This document shows positions 13,766 through 21,524 of a stretch of 21,770 nucleotides of DNA, piece by piece. Position numbers and translations under genes: made by a program. The stretch comes from an uncultured Lachnospiraceae bacterium. GTDB taxonomy: Bacteria > Bacillota > Clostridia > Lachnospirales > Lachnospiraceae. The stretch is taken from the NCBI GenBank assembly GCA_910587895.1, contig CAJUOE010000248.1, forward strand, positions 1 to 21,770, given 5' to 3'. The notes below the pieces were generated by a model. It ran no database searches, was not told the DNA's origin, and was given only the letters and a program-made list of their open reading frames with translations. Position 1 is the stretch's first letter. Every line of letters starts with the position of its first letter.

Positions 13766-14305
13766 TTATTTCTTACCAGTCTTACCAACTTTACGCCTGA
13801 TAACTTCATCAGCATATTTGATACCTTTTCCTTTATAAGGCTCAGGTCTTCTCTTATCTCTGATTTCTGCTGCGTACTGGCCAACTTTTTCTTTATCGAT
13901 ACCGGAGATGACAATCTTATTGCCGTCAACTTTTGACTCCAGTCCTTCCGGATCCGTCATAATTACCGGATGGGAGAATCCCAGGTTCAGGGTTAAATCC
14001 TTACCGGACTTGGATGCTCTGTAGCCGACACCGTTTACTTCCAGTTCCTTGGTATAACCTTCTGTTACACCGATCACCATGTTGTTGATGAGGGTTCTTG
14101 TCAAGCCGTGTAAAGATTTCATCCTCTTTAAATCATTCGGTCTTGATACGGTTACTTCAGAACCTTCTAACTTAATTTCCATCTCTGTGGGAAGGGTTCT
14201 CTCTAATGTACCCTTCGGACCTTTTACAGTCACATGATTATTTTCTGCAATATCAACAGTTACGCCTGCCGGTATCGCGATTGGCATTCTTCCAATTCGT
14301 GACAT
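13766..14305 (-). CDS. rplF: 50S ribosomal protein L6
   Basis: L6, 179 residues, two repeated alpha/beta domains near the sarcin-ricin loop and the L7/L12 stalk base. The N-terminus MSRIGRMPIAIPAGVTVDI supports a start at 14305, with AGGAGG 8 nt upstream; an earlier in-frame ATG (14323) lies inside the end of rpsH and is not used. The C-terminal domain has DKEKVGQYAAEIRDKRRPEP and YKGKGIKYADEVIRRKVGKT, the family signature. Confidence 0.99.
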   Translation of the reverse strand: MSRIGRMPIAIPAGVTVDIAENNHVTVKGPKGTLERTLPTEMEIKLEGSEVTVSRPNDLKRMKSLHGLTRTLINNMVIGVTEGYTKELEVNGVGYRASKSGKDLTLNLGFSHPVIMTDPEGLESKVDGNKIVISGIDKEKVGQYAAEIRDKRRPEPYKGKGIKYADEVIRRKVGKTGKK

Positions 14306-14316
14306 GCCCGTACCTC

Positions 14317-14718
14317 CTACCATATATAGGCGAGAACTTCTCCGCCTACTGCTAATTTTCTTGCCTCTTTATCAGTTACAACGCCCTGGTTTGTGGAAAG
14401 GATTGCAATTCCCAGGCCACCCAGAACTTTCGGAATCTCATTTTTGCCGGCATATACGCGAAGACCTGGCTTGGAAATCCTCTTCAGGCCGGTAATGATT
14501 TTCTCGTTCTTATCTTTGCCATACTTTAAAGTAATGCGGATTGTATTAAAACTACCGTCTTCCACGATATCATATTTTACAATATAACCTTCATTTGCGA
14601 GAATGTCGGCGATTGCAACTTTCATCTTGGAAGCGGGAACATCTACTGTATCATGTTTCGCAGTATTTGCATTACGAATTCTTGTAAGCATATCTGCAAT
14701 TGGGTCACTCATTGTCAT
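14317..14718 (-). CDS. rpsH: 30S ribosomal protein S8
   Basis: S8, 133 residues, a primary binder of the 16S rRNA central domain. In E. coli it also represses the spc operon by binding mRNA around rplE. It shows MSDPIADMLTRIRNANTAKH at the start and the C-terminal GLRVYAGKNEIPKVLGGLGI plus STNQGVVTDKEARKLAVGGE. ATG at 14718 is chosen because GGAGG is 10 nt away; the next in-frame ATG is only two codons later. No E. coli-like S8 operator was recognised by eye near rplE. Confidence 0.98.
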   Translation of the reverse strand: MTMSDPIADMLTRIRNANTAKHDTVDVPASKMKVAIADILANEGYIVKYDIVEDGSFNTIRITLKYGKDKNEKIITGLKRISKPGLRVYAGKNEIPKVLGGLGIAILSTNQGVVTDKEARKLAVGGEVLAYIW

Positions 14719-14733
14719 GATATTTCTTCCTCC

Positions 14734-14919
14734 TTACCAACTTGCCTTCTTCACACCTGGTATCTGTCCTTTATATGCCAATTCACGGAAACAGATTCTG
14801 CAAATTCCGTATTTTCTTAAATATGCATGTGGACGTCCACAAATTCTGCAGCGGCTGTATTCTCTGGTAGAGAATTTCTGTTTGCGCTGCTGTTTAATTT
14901 TCATTGCTTTTTTTGCCAT
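14734..14919 (-). CDS. rpsZ: 30S ribosomal protein S14, zinc type (type Z)
   Basis: S14, 61 residues, in the 30S head. The short form carries a zinc knuckle: Cys24, Cys27, Cys40 and Cys43 (CRICGRP ... CRICFREL). The C-terminal YKGQIPGVKKASW is characteristic. In many Firmicutes a zinc-independent paralogue is induced when zinc is scarce; none is in this window. AGGAGG lies before ATG, and its position between rplE and rpsH is canonical. Confidence 0.98.
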   Translation of the reverse strand: MAKKAMKIKQQRKQKFSTREYSRCRICGRPHAYLRKYGICRICFRELAYKGQIPGVKKASW

Positions 14920-14934
14920 TAAAATTCCCTCCTG

Positions 14935-15477
14935 TTATTTTGTAAACGGCATATTGAACTGCGCCAACAACTCGCGTGCCTCTTCGTCTGTTTTTGCTGT
15001 AGTTACAAAAATGATATCCATACCACGAACCTTGTCGATCTTGTCATACTCAATTTCCGGGAAAATCAGCTGCTCCTTGATGCCGAGCGCATAATTTCCT
15101 CTTCCGTCAAATGAGTTCGGGTTTACACCCCTGAAGTCACGCACACGCGGCAGTGCAAGATTAATCAGGCGGTCAACAAATTCATACATCTTGTTGCCTC
15201 TTAAAGTAACCTTACATCCAATCGGCATTCCTTCTCTAAGCTTGAAGTTAGCCACAGACTTCTTAGCCTTTGTAATGACAGCTTTCTGTCCTGTGATTGT
15301 CTCCAAATCGCTGACCGCAGCATCCAGAAGCTTAACATTCTCTTTTGCCTCACCAACACCCATGTTGATGACTACTTTTTCAAGCTTCGGTACCTGCATA
15401 ACGTTTTTATATCCGAACTTCTTCATCAGAGCGTCTACGATTTCGTTCTGATAAGTTTCTTTTAATCTACTACTCAA
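14935..15477 (-). CDS. rplE: 50S ribosomal protein L5
   Basis: L5, 180 residues, binds 5S rRNA and forms intersubunit bridge B1b with S13. Motifs include LEKVVINMGVGEAKENVKLL, GQKAVITKAKKSVANFKLRE, the RLINLALPRVRDFRGVNPNSF-like strand, and the end TTAKTDEEARELLAQFNMPF. The start is TTG at 15477 (TTG AGT AGT AGA), with GAGGAGG 9 nt upstream; no ATG gives a family-like N-terminus. The TTG could lower its translation rate relative to its neighbours. Confidence 0.97.
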   Translation of the reverse strand: MSSRLKETYQNEIVDALMKKFGYKNVMQVPKLEKVVINMGVGEAKENVKLLDAAVSDLETITGQKAVITKAKKSVANFKLREGMPIGCKVTLRGNKMYEFVDRLINLALPRVRDFRGVNPNSFDGRGNYALGIKEQLIFPEIEYDKIDKVRGMDIIFVTTAKTDEEARELLAQFNMPFTK

Positions 15478-15500
15478 CTGAATGGACCTCCTCTCCTGAA

Positions 15501-15812
15501 TTAATCAATGATATCGCCAGTGGATTTGGCAAAACGTACTTTCCTGTCTCCGTCCATCTTGAAACCGATTCGGGTAGCCTTTCCTTTGTGAACGTACATT
15601 ACGTTCGAAATATGAATGGGTCCCTCCTGATGCACGATACCGCCCTGCTGGTTCGTCATGCTGGGCTTGGTATGCTTGGTAATCATGTTGCAGCCTTCTA
15701 CCAGTACGGTATTCTTCTTTCTGTTTATCGCAATTACCTTGCCTTCTTTATCTTTATCTTTTCCGGCGATAATCTTAACCAAATCGCCTTTTTTAATCTT
15801 TAATGTTGCCAT
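15501..15812 (-). CDS. rplX: 50S ribosomal protein L24
   Basis: L24, 103 residues, an early assembly initiator at the tunnel exit. The KOW motif is at the N-terminus (LKIKKGDLVKIIAGKDKDKE, about 4-30). It continues with GKVIAINRKKNTVLVEGCNM and the family-typical GGIVHQEGPIHISNVM. GGAGGTGG precedes the ATG. Length and position are normal. Confidence 0.99.
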   Translation of the reverse strand: MATLKIKKGDLVKIIAGKDKDKEGKVIAINRKKNTVLVEGCNMITKHTKPSMTNQQGGIVHQEGPIHISNVMYVHKGKATRIGFKMDGDRKVRFAKSTGDIID

Positions 15813-15823
15813 CTTCCCACCTC

Positions 15824-16192
15824 CTATAATACTTCCGGAGCTAAGGAAACAATCTTCATAAACTGTTTTTCACGAAGCTCTCTAGCAACTGGTCCAAAGA
15901 TACGGGTCCCTCTTGGAGTTTTGTCCTCTTTGATGATAACAGCCGCATTCTCGTCAAATTTGATATAAGAACCGTCTTTACGACGGGCGCCTTTCTTGGT
16001 GCGAACTACTACAGCTTTTACTACATCGCCTTTTTTAACAACGCCGCCTGGTGTTGCATCTTTAACCGTAGCAGTAATGATATCTCCGATATTTGCATAT
16101 CTTCTGGTAGAACCGCCCATAACACGGATACACAGTATTTCTTTTGCTCCTGTATTATCAGCTACTTTCAGTCTACTTTCCTGTTGAATCAT
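15824..16192 (-). CDS. rplN: 50S ribosomal protein L14
   Basis: L14, 122 residues, at the subunit interface, contacting 16S rRNA in bridges B5 and B8. The N-terminus MIQQESRLKVADNTGAKEI fixes the start at 16192, with AGGAGG 8 nt upstream; the longer frame begins inside rpsQ and does not match the family. Other motifs are GGSTRRYANIGDIITATVKD, VVRTKKGARRKDGSYIKFDE and GTRIFGPVARELREKQFMKI. It is 14 bp after rpsQ. Confidence 0.99.
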   Translation of the reverse strand: MIQQESRLKVADNTGAKEILCIRVMGGSTRRYANIGDIITATVKDATPGGVVKKGDVVKAVVVRTKKGARRKDGSYIKFDENAAVIIKEDKTPRGTRIFGPVARELREKQFMKIVSLAPEVL

Positions 16193-16206
16193 GCCGGTAG
16201 CCTCCT

Positions 16207-16464
16207 TTATTTCGCTCTCTCTACAATCTCTACAAGTCTCCATCTTTTATCTTTTGACAAAGGCCTTGTTTCCATTACTCTGACGGTATCGCCAATGTTG
16301 CATTCATTGTTCTCGTCATGAGCTTTTAATTTATAAGTTTTCTTAACGATTTTGTTGTAAAGGGGATGTCTTACGTTATCTCTTACTGCAACAACAATGG
16401 TCTTATCCATCTTGTCACTTACAACAATACCGGTACGTGTTTTTCTAAGATTTCTTTCTCCCAC
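16207..16464 (-). CDS. rpsQ: 30S ribosomal protein S17
   Basis: S17, 85 residues, OB-fold protein that binds helix 11 of 16S rRNA early in assembly. It has RKTRTGIVVSDKMDKTIVVA, RHPLYNKIVKKTYKLKAHDE and DTVRVMETRPLSKDKRWRLV. It starts at GTG (16464), with AAAGGAG upstream at about 9 nt. The 90-bp gap before it contains the 14-bp tandem repeat, larger than the gaps on either side. Confidence 0.99.
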   Translation of the reverse strand: MGERNLRKTRTGIVVSDKMDKTIVVAVRDNVRHPLYNKIVKKTYKLKAHDENNECNIGDTVRVMETRPLSKDKRWRLVEIVERAK

Positions 16465-16494
16465 GATATAGAGTCTCCTTTCTTTTAAATGGAA

Positions 16495-16550
16495 GTTCCT
16501 GATTATGCATTCCTGGTCAGACGTTCCTGATCAAGCGTTCCTGGTCAGGC
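16495..16550. repeat. Four tandem 14-bp repeats between rpmC and rpsQ
   Basis: The units are GTTCCTGATTATGC, ATTCCTGGTCAGAC, GTTCCTGATCAAGC and GTTCCTGGTCAGGC (16495-16508, 16509-16522, 16523-16536, 16537-16550); a fifth begins GTTTC. The approximate consensus is RTTCCTGRTCARRC. The array fills the intergenic space, ending 5 bp from the rpmC stop, and leaves both genes intact. In minus-strand RNA, CCTGA of one unit can pair with TCAGG of the next. Confidence 0.85.
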
Positions 16551-16554
16551 GTTT

Positions 16555-16761
16555 CTATGCCTCACGCTGCTTTTCAGTGATAATCGTCTGAATTCTAGCG
16601 ATATTCTTGCGAACTTCTTTGATTCTTCCGGTATTATCTAACTGATTCGTTGCATTCTGGAATCTCAGGTTGAACAATTCCTTCTTCGCATCTACAAGCC
16701 GCTCCTGTAAGGACGCTACATTTTCTTCTCTTAAATCTTTTAAATAATTACTAGTTTTCAT
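16555..16761 (-). CDS. rpmC: 50S ribosomal protein L29
   Basis: L29, 68 residues, a two-helix coiled protein beside the tunnel exit that helps dock SRP and trigger factor. It shows YLKDLREENVASLQERLVDA, KKELFNLRFQNATNQLDNTG and the closing KEVRKNIARIQTIITEKQ. The ATG at 16761 lies inside the end of rplP (11-bp overlap), with a weak GGCGG as SD; a GTG three codons earlier is less well placed. Expression is therefore probably coupled to rplP. Confidence 0.97.
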   Translation of the reverse strand: MKTSNYLKDLREENVASLQERLVDAKKELFNLRFQNATNQLDNTGRIKEVRKNIARIQTIITEKQREA

Positions 16762-17188
16762 TTGATTCACCGCCTTCTAAGTCTGCACGTGAAACTATTT
16801 TACATTTACAGGGTAATTTATGTGTAGCAAGACGTAATGCCTCACGAGCTATTTCTTCTGGTACTCCGGAAATCTCGAACATTACACGTCCTGGCTTTAC
16901 TACAGCAACCCAGTATTCCAATGTTCCTTTACCGGAACCCATACGAGTTTCCGCTGGTTTTGCAGTTACCGGTTTGTCCGGGAAAATCTTAATCCAGACT
17001 TTACCACCACGCTTGATATAACGTGTCATTGCAATACGGGCTGCCTCAATCTGGTTTGATTTGATCCAGCAGGGCTCCATCGCTACGATGCCGTATTCAC
17101 CATTTGTAATTTTATTACCTCTCAACGCCTTTCCTGCCATGGAACCACGGAACTGTTTACGGCGTTTTACTCTTTTTGGCATTAACAT
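16751..17188 (-). CDS. rplP: 50S ribosomal protein L16
   Basis: L16, 145 residues, which touches the elbow of A-site tRNA and helps shape the peptidyl-transferase region. Motifs are MPKRVKRRKQFRGSMAGKAL, WIKSNQIEAARIAMTRYIKR, FPDKPVTAKPAETRMGSGKG and YWVAVVKPGRVMFEISGV. The ATG at 17188 overlaps the rpsC stop by one base (TAATG), with AAGGGAG 9 nt upstream. A second ATG two codons later would also fit the family. Confidence 0.98.
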   Translation of the reverse strand: MLMPKRVKRRKQFRGSMAGKALRGNKITNGEYGIVAMEPCWIKSNQIEAARIAMTRYIKRGGKVWIKIFPDKPVTAKPAETRMGSGKGTLEYWVAVVKPGRVMFEISGVPEEIAREALRLATHKLPCKCKIVSRADLEGGESNEN

Positions 17189-17844
17189 TATTTATCGCTC
17201 CCTTCCTTAGATTCCTTTGTTGGAAGTATCTCGCCTTTGTAAATCCATACTTTTACGCCTACTTTGCCGTAAGTAGTATCTGCCTCGGCGAATCCATAAT
17301 CGATATCTGCTCTTAATGTCTGAAGTGGAATAGTTCCTTCGCTGTAGAACTCGGTACGCGCCATGTCAGCGCCGCCCAGACGTCCGGAAACGGAACTCTT
17401 GATTCCCAGCGCTCCTGCCTTCATGCTTCTTCCCATGCAGGATTTCATTGCCCTACGGAAAGATACACGGTTCTCCAGCTGTAATGCAATATTCTCTGCT
17501 ACCAGCTGTGCGTCCTTGTCCGGTCTCTTAACTTCCTTGATATCTACTACCAGTTTCTTGTCTGTATATTTCTGAAGTTCTGCTTTGACTTTCTCAATCT
17601 CAGAACCGCCCTTGCCAATTACGACACCTGGCTTTGCAGTATAGAGGATAACTTTTACGCGGTCAGAAGCTCTCTCAATTTCAATCTTAGAAACGCCTGC
17701 TGCGTATAATTTTTTCTTCAAAAATGTTCTGATGTTGTAATCTTCTACTAAAAAGTCTGCAAAATCTGCATCTGCGTACCATTTAGAGTCCCAATCCTTG
17801 ATAATGCCGACTCTTAAGCCATGAGGATTCACTTTCTGTCCCAT
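17188..17844 (-). CDS. rpsC: 30S ribosomal protein S3
   Basis: S3, 218 residues, at the mRNA entry tunnel, with a role in mRNA helicase activity. The KH domain has the GxxG loop in VIGKGGSEIEKV (about 75-86). The C-terminal domain includes SCMGRSMKAGALGIKSSVSG and GRLGGADMARTEFYSEGTIP. The start at 17844 gives the family N-terminus MGQKVNPHGLRVGIIKDWDS, with AGGAGG 6 nt upstream; the longer frame lies in rplV. Length and context are canonical. Confidence 0.99.
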   Translation of the reverse strand: MGQKVNPHGLRVGIIKDWDSKWYADADFADFLVEDYNIRTFLKKKLYAAGVSKIEIERASDRVKVILYTAKPGVVIGKGGSEIEKVKAELQKYTDKKLVVDIKEVKRPDKDAQLVAENIALQLENRVSFRRAMKSCMGRSMKAGALGIKSSVSGRLGGADMARTEFYSEGTIPLQTLRADIDYGFAEADTTYGKVGVKVWIYKGEILPTKESKEGSDK

Positions 17845-17854
17845 GTTTGCCCTC

Positions 17855-18241
17855 CTATCTTTCATCAAGCACAATTGTAATGTGGCTCATTTTCTTCTCG
17901 ATCCGGTAAGCCCTTCCCTGTGCCCTTGGTCTAACTCTTTTCATTGTTGGTCCTTTATTTGCATAGCATTCTGCGATATAAAGGTTTTCTGCATCCAATC
18001 CATTGTTGTTCTCTGCATTGGCAATCGCAGATTTCAGTAACTTCTCTATTACGCTGGAAGCATATCTGGGGCTGTAAGCCAAAATCGCCAAGGCGGTATT
18101 GACGTCTTTCCCACGAATTGCATCCAGTACGAAACATGCTTTCTGAACAGATACTCTGGCATAAGATAATTTTGCCGAAGGTCTGGTATCTTTCTGTGCG
18201 TTTCTCTCTCTCTTAATTTGACTTCTATGTCCTTTAGCCAT
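17855..18241 (-). CDS. rplV: 50S ribosomal protein L22
   Basis: L22, 128 residues. Its long beta-hairpin lines the nascent-chain tunnel, where changes give macrolide resistance in other species. It has ARVSVQKACFVLDAIRGKDV, YSPRYASSVIEKLLKSAIAN and ENLYIAECYANKGPTMKRVR. The hairpin segment GPTMKRVRPRAQGRAYRIEK is intact, with no insertion or deletion. GGAGG lies 7 nt before ATG. Confidence 0.98.
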   Translation of the reverse strand: MAKGHRSQIKRERNAQKDTRPSAKLSYARVSVQKACFVLDAIRGKDVNTALAILAYSPRYASSVIEKLLKSAIANAENNNGLDAENLYIAECYANKGPTMKRVRPRAQGRAYRIEKKMSHITIVLDER

Positions 18242-18265
18242 GGATGGTGGAACCTCCTTTCATAA

Positions 18266-18547
18266 TTAACGAACTTTTGACTTCTTCTCGTCTTTTCCAT
18301 GTCCACGGTAAGTTCTTGTCGCAACAAACTCACCAAGTTTATGTCCGACCATATCCTCGGTAACATATACCGGCACATGCTTTCTTCCGTCATGAACTGC
18401 AAAAGTATGTCCTACAAACTGCGGAAAAATCGTAGAACGGCGGGACCATGTCTTAATCACGCTCTTTTCTCCTGCTGCGTTCATAGCATCTACTTTTTTC
18501 AATAAGCTTTCATCCGCAAATGGTCCTTTTTTCAGTGAACGAGCCAT
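18266..18547 (-). CDS. rpsS: 30S ribosomal protein S19
   Basis: S19, 93 residues, in the 30S head, making bridge B1a and contacting S13. Motifs are MARSLKKGPFADESLLKKVD, IKTWSRRSTIFPQFVGHTFA, VHDGRKHVPVYVTEDMVGHK and LGEFVATRTYRGHGKDEK. AGGAGG lies before ATG. It sits 13 bp after rplB, as expected in the S10 operon. Confidence 0.99.
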   Translation of the reverse strand: MARSLKKGPFADESLLKKVDAMNAAGEKSVIKTWSRRSTIFPQFVGHTFAVHDGRKHVPVYVTEDMVGHKLGEFVATRTYRGHGKDEKKSKVR

Positions 18548-18560
18548 AATTTACCTCCTG

Positions 18561-19406
18561 TTATTTCATTGCCTTACCGTCTCTTCTTCTTACGATAAGT
18601 TTGTCAGATGATTTGTGTTTCTTTCTGGTCTTTAAGCCCAGTGCAGGTTTACCCCAGGGTGTACATGGACCCGGGCGACCGATTCCGGTCTTACCTTCTC
18701 CACCACCATGTGGATGGTCGTTGGGGTTCATAACAGAACCACGGACTGTCGGGCGGATTCCCATATGGCGTTTCCGTCCAGCCTTACCAATCTTAATCAG
18801 ATTGTGGTCTGCGTTTCCTACAACACCGATTGTTGCCCTGCAGGCAACCGGTACCATTCTCATTTCACCGGAGGGAAGTCTAAGCGTTGCATATTTGCCT
18901 TCCTTCGCCATCAACTGCGCGCTGTTTCCTGCGGAGCGTACCATCTGTCCGCCCTTGCCCGGAATAAGCTCAATATTGTGTATCTGTGTACCAACCGGAA
19001 TATTTTCCAGAGGCAGGCAGTTTCCTACTCTGATTTCGGCTTCCGGTCCTTCCATGACTTTCATTCCGTCTGTGAGGCCTTCCGGGGCAATGATATATTT
19101 CTTCTCACCGTCTACATAACAGATCAAAGCGATATTTGCCGTTCTGTTCGGATCGTACTCAATGCCGATCACCGTTGCCGGAATGCCATCCTTTTTATTT
19201 CTCTTAAAATCAATAATTCTGTATTTCCTTCTGGAACCGCCTCCGCGGTGCCTTACCGTAATCTTACCCTGATTGTTACGGCCGGACTGTTTCTGCAAGG
19301 AAACCAACAGAGATTTCTCTGGAGTTTTCTTGGTAATTTCAGCAAAATCAGAACCAGTCATATTTCTTCTTGAAGGTGTATATGGGTTATATGTCTTAAT
19401 TCCCAT
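18561..19406 (-). CDS. rplB: 50S ribosomal protein L2
   Basis: L2, 281 residues, one of the most conserved large-subunit proteins, needed for subunit joining and peptidyl-transferase function. It has MGIKTYNPYTPSRRNMTGSD, RNNQGKITVRHRGGGSRRKY, the SH3-like core, and MNPNDHPHGGGEGKTGIGRP with the conserved His residues at about 231 and 233. The C-terminus KTRKKHKSSDKLIVRRRDGK is normal. AAGGAG lies 8 nt before ATG. Confidence 0.99.
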   Translation of the reverse strand: MGIKTYNPYTPSRRNMTGSDFAEITKKTPEKSLLVSLQKQSGRNNQGKITVRHRGGGSRRKYRIIDFKRNKKDGIPATVIGIEYDPNRTANIALICYVDGEKKYIIAPEGLTDGMKVMEGPEAEIRVGNCLPLENIPVGTQIHNIELIPGKGGQMVRSAGNSAQLMAKEGKYATLRLPSGEMRMVPVACRATIGVVGNADHNLIKIGKAGRKRHMGIRPTVRGSVMNPNDHPHGGGEGKTGIGRPGPCTPWGKPALGLKTRKKHKSSDKLIVRRRDGKAMK

Positions 19407-19461
19407 TGTGGTTCTCCTTTCATCCTATCAATCCATTATCTACCGCCGCATTATGAAATGC

Positions 19462-19761
19462 TTATAATCCGGCAAAAATCTCAATATCCTTGCTGTCTTC
19501 CGTCAACTGGACAATTGCCTTCTTTGTAGCTGCAGTCCTTCCAACCACCATGCCTCTTCTCTTCTTCTTGCCTGGTATGTTCATGGTATTTACCTTCTTT
19601 ACCTTGGTTCCCTCGAACATCTTCTCAACAGCCTGCTTGATCATGGTCTTGTTTGCTTCGGGATGTACCAGAAAAGTGTATTTCTTCTCGCTCATTAAAT
19701 TCATGCTCTTTTCTGTGACAACCGGTTTGAGGATCACATCATAATATTGTATATTAGCCAT
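19462..19761 (-). CDS. rplW: 50S ribosomal protein L23
   Basis: L23, 99 residues, at the tunnel exit, the docking site for trigger factor and SRP. It shows YYDVILKPVVTEKSMNLMSE, KYTFLVHPEANKTMIKQAVE and the rRNA-binding loop TMNIPGKKKRRGMVVGRTAA. Its ATG overlaps the rplD stop (TAATG), so the two are translationally coupled. The 55-bp gap to rplB holds only its SD. Confidence 0.99.
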   Translation of the reverse strand: MANIQYYDVILKPVVTEKSMNLMSEKKYTFLVHPEANKTMIKQAVEKMFEGTKVKKVNTMNIPGKKKRRGMVVGRTAATKKAIVQLTEDSKDIEIFAGL

Positions 19762-20381
19762 TATGCATACACCTCCTCGATTGTTGCTACGGCGTCCCTG
19801 GTTACTACTATGGTATCGTATTTGAGAATATCATACACATTGATGGTATTCGTAAGCGCTGTCTTCACGGACGGAAGGTTTCTTGCGGACAATACGATAT
19901 TTTTGTCATTCTCATTGATAATAACCAGTGCCTTGTTTACTTTCAGGTTATCTAAAACTTCTTTGAACTTCTTCGTCTTTATCTCATCCAGTTTCAATTC
20001 ATCCAGAACGATGAACTTACTCTCATTTACTTTTGAAGTCAGCACGGATTTCAGCGCTGCTCTCTTCTCTTTCTTATTCAATTTGAAAGAATAATCTCTC
20101 GGGGTCGGAGCAAATACAATTCCGCCGCCCTTCCACTGGGGAGCACGGATGGAGCCCTGTCTTGCATGACCAGTTCCCTTCTGCCTCCACGGTTTCCTTC
20201 CACCGCCGCGTACTTCAGAGCGCGTCTTTGCTTTCTGTGTACCCTGACGGTTGTTTGCGAGCTGCTGTACAACTGCCATGTGTACCAGATGCTCATTGAT
20301 TTTCGCACCGAATACTGCATCGCCCAGCTCGAGGCTTCCAACTTCTTCGCCTTTCATATTATAAACAGCTACGTTAGCCAT
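19761..20381 (-). CDS. rplD: 50S ribosomal protein L4
   Basis: L4, 206 residues. Its extended loop reaches the tunnel constriction opposite L22. The loop region KAKTRSEVRGGGRKPWRQKG and TGHARQGSIRAPQWKGGGIV (about 50-90) is intact. The globular domain has the typical SLKLNKKEKRAALKSVLTSK-like helix. In E. coli L4 represses its own operon through the S10 leader and also inhibits RNase E; neither activity can be judged from this sequence. GGAGG lies before ATG. Confidence 0.99.
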   Translation of the reverse strand: MANVAVYNMKGEEVGSLELGDAVFGAKINEHLVHMAVVQQLANNRQGTQKAKTRSEVRGGGRKPWRQKGTGHARQGSIRAPQWKGGGIVFAPTPRDYSFKLNKKEKRAALKSVLTSKVNESKFIVLDELKLDEIKTKKFKEVLDNLKVNKALVIINENDKNIVLSARNLPSVKTALTNTINVYDILKYDTIVVTRDAVATIEEVYA

Positions 20382-20405
20382 CTCTAAATTCCTCCTTTCA
20401 AAGCA

Positions 20406-21089
20406 CTACTGTGTTGCTTTTACAGTCTCTTTAATGGTTACCAAAGACTTCTTGGGTCCCGGTACAGAACCTTTGATTAAAAGCAGATTGTTCTCAGCGT
20501 CTACTCTGACAACCTCCAGATTCTGAACGGTTACTTTCACGCAACCCATATGACCAGGCATTCCTTTTCCCTTGAACACCTTACTCGGGCTGGAACATGC
20601 ACCGTTCGAACCCTGATGACGATGGAACTTAGAACCGTGCGTCATCGGTCCTCTGTGCTGACCATGTCTCTTAATCGCACCCTGGAATCCTTTTCCTTTT
20701 GAAATTGCAGTAGCGTCAATCTTGTCGCCTTCTGCAAAGATATCAGCCTTAATTTCGTCTGCCAGCTTGTAATCTGCGGCATTTTCGAATTTAAACTCTC
20801 TTACAAACCGCTTGCTGGATACGCCGGCCTTCTCGAAATGCCCTTTCTCAGCCTTTGTAGCGCCATGCCTGTTTCTGATTTCTTTCTTTCCGTTGGCGTC
20901 CTTGTTCACAATCTTGTCTTTCTTGTCAACAAAGCCAACCTGGACTGCACTGTAACCATCGTTTTCCTCAGTCTTAATCTGAGTCACAACGCAAGGACCA
21001 GCCTGCAATACAGTAACCGGTACCAGCGTACCGTCTGTGTTGAAGATTTGAGTCATTCCGACTTTTGTAGCTAAAATCGCTTTCTTCAT
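20406..21089 (-). CDS. rplC: 50S ribosomal protein L3
   Basis: L3, 227 residues, binds near the 23S 3' end and its tip approaches the peptidyl-transferase centre. The N-terminus MKKAILATKVGMTQIFNTDG sets the start at 21089, with AGGAGG 7 nt upstream; the upstream in-frame ATG at 21146 lies in the intergenic hairpin and is rejected. The central signature is KGKGFQGAIKRHGQHRGPMT followed by HRHQGSNGACSSPSKVFKGK and MPGHMGCVKVTVQNLEVVRV. It is the second gene of the S10 operon. Confidence 0.99.
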   Translation of the reverse strand: MKKAILATKVGMTQIFNTDGTLVPVTVLQAGPCVVTQIKTEENDGYSAVQVGFVDKKDKIVNKDANGKKEIRNRHGATKAEKGHFEKAGVSSKRFVREFKFENAADYKLADEIKADIFAEGDKIDATAISKGKGFQGAIKRHGQHRGPMTHGSKFHRHQGSNGACSSPSKVFKGKGMPGHMGCVKVTVQNLEVVRVDAENNLLLIKGSVPGPKKSLVTIKETVKATQ

Positions 21090-21114
21090 TTCTTTACCTC
21101 CTGTTTTCTCTACA

Positions 21115-21200
21115 GCGGAACGATTCATACCCGACGTTGCGGGCATCGGAACCGCTCATCCTAGAACAGAGTATATAATGTATATAAACCTGTCAGGATT
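21115..21200 (-). promoter_or_regulatory. Structured rpsJ-rplC gap: hairpin and AT-rich segment
   Basis: The 117-nt gap holds a long interrupted hairpin (21115-21155) with paired blocks GCGG/CCGC, CGAT/ATCG and CCCG/CGGG. Before it, on the minus strand, is CTGACA followed by TTTATATACATTATATACT, which could contain a promoter (CTGACA, 15 nt, TATACT) but with poor spacing. The gap may carry translational or processing control of rplC. Confidence 0.4.
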
Positions 21201-21206
21201 CTACCT

Positions 21207-21524
21207 TTACTTGTTCTTCATCTTGATATCAATGTACACGCCAGCCGGCATCTCCAATCTGGACAATGCGTCAATCGTCTTCTGGGTCGGTGTGATGATA
21301 TCAATCAGTCTCTTATGAGTCCTCTGCTCAAACTGTTCCCTGGAATCTTTGTACTTGTGAACAGCCCTCAGAATGGTAACTACTTCTTTCTTAGTGGGAA
21401 GTGGCACCGGTCCGCTCACCTGTGATCCGTTTTTCTTTACAGTTTCGATGATTTTCTTAGCAGATGCATCCACTAACTGATGGTCGTATGCCTTCAGTGT
21501 GATTCTCATTACTTGACTTGCCAT
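21207..21524 (-). CDS. rpsJ: 30S ribosomal protein S10
   Basis: S10, 105 residues, in the 30S head; the same protein also serves as NusE in transcription antitermination. It shows VMRITLKAYDHQLVDASAKK, GSQVSGPVPLPTKKEVVTIL, the loop KDSREQFEQRTHKRLIDIIT and the end SRLEMPAGVYIDIKM. ATG at 21524 has AGGAGG at a long 12-nt distance, with seven T residues between. It is the first gene of the operon. Its first 13 bases and the whole SD region recur in inverted orientation at the right edge. Confidence 0.99.
   Translation of the reverse strand: MASQVMRITLKAYDHQLVDASAKKIIETVKKNGSQVSGPVPLPTKKEVVTILRAVHKYKDSREQFEQRTHKRLIDIITPTQKTIDALSRLEMPAGVYIDIKMKNK

Noticed and set aside
16193..16243. Longer rplN reading frame
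   Set aside because: The extra 17 codons lie within and just after rpsQ and do not match L14. The ATG at 16192 has AGGAGG.
16495..16550. CRISPR array
   Set aside because: Repeats are 14 bp with no spacers between them, and there are no cas genes.
21090..21146. Upstream in-frame start of rplC
   Set aside because: It would add 19 residues encoded by the intergenic hairpin. The internal ATG at 21089 has a strong SD and the family N-terminus.
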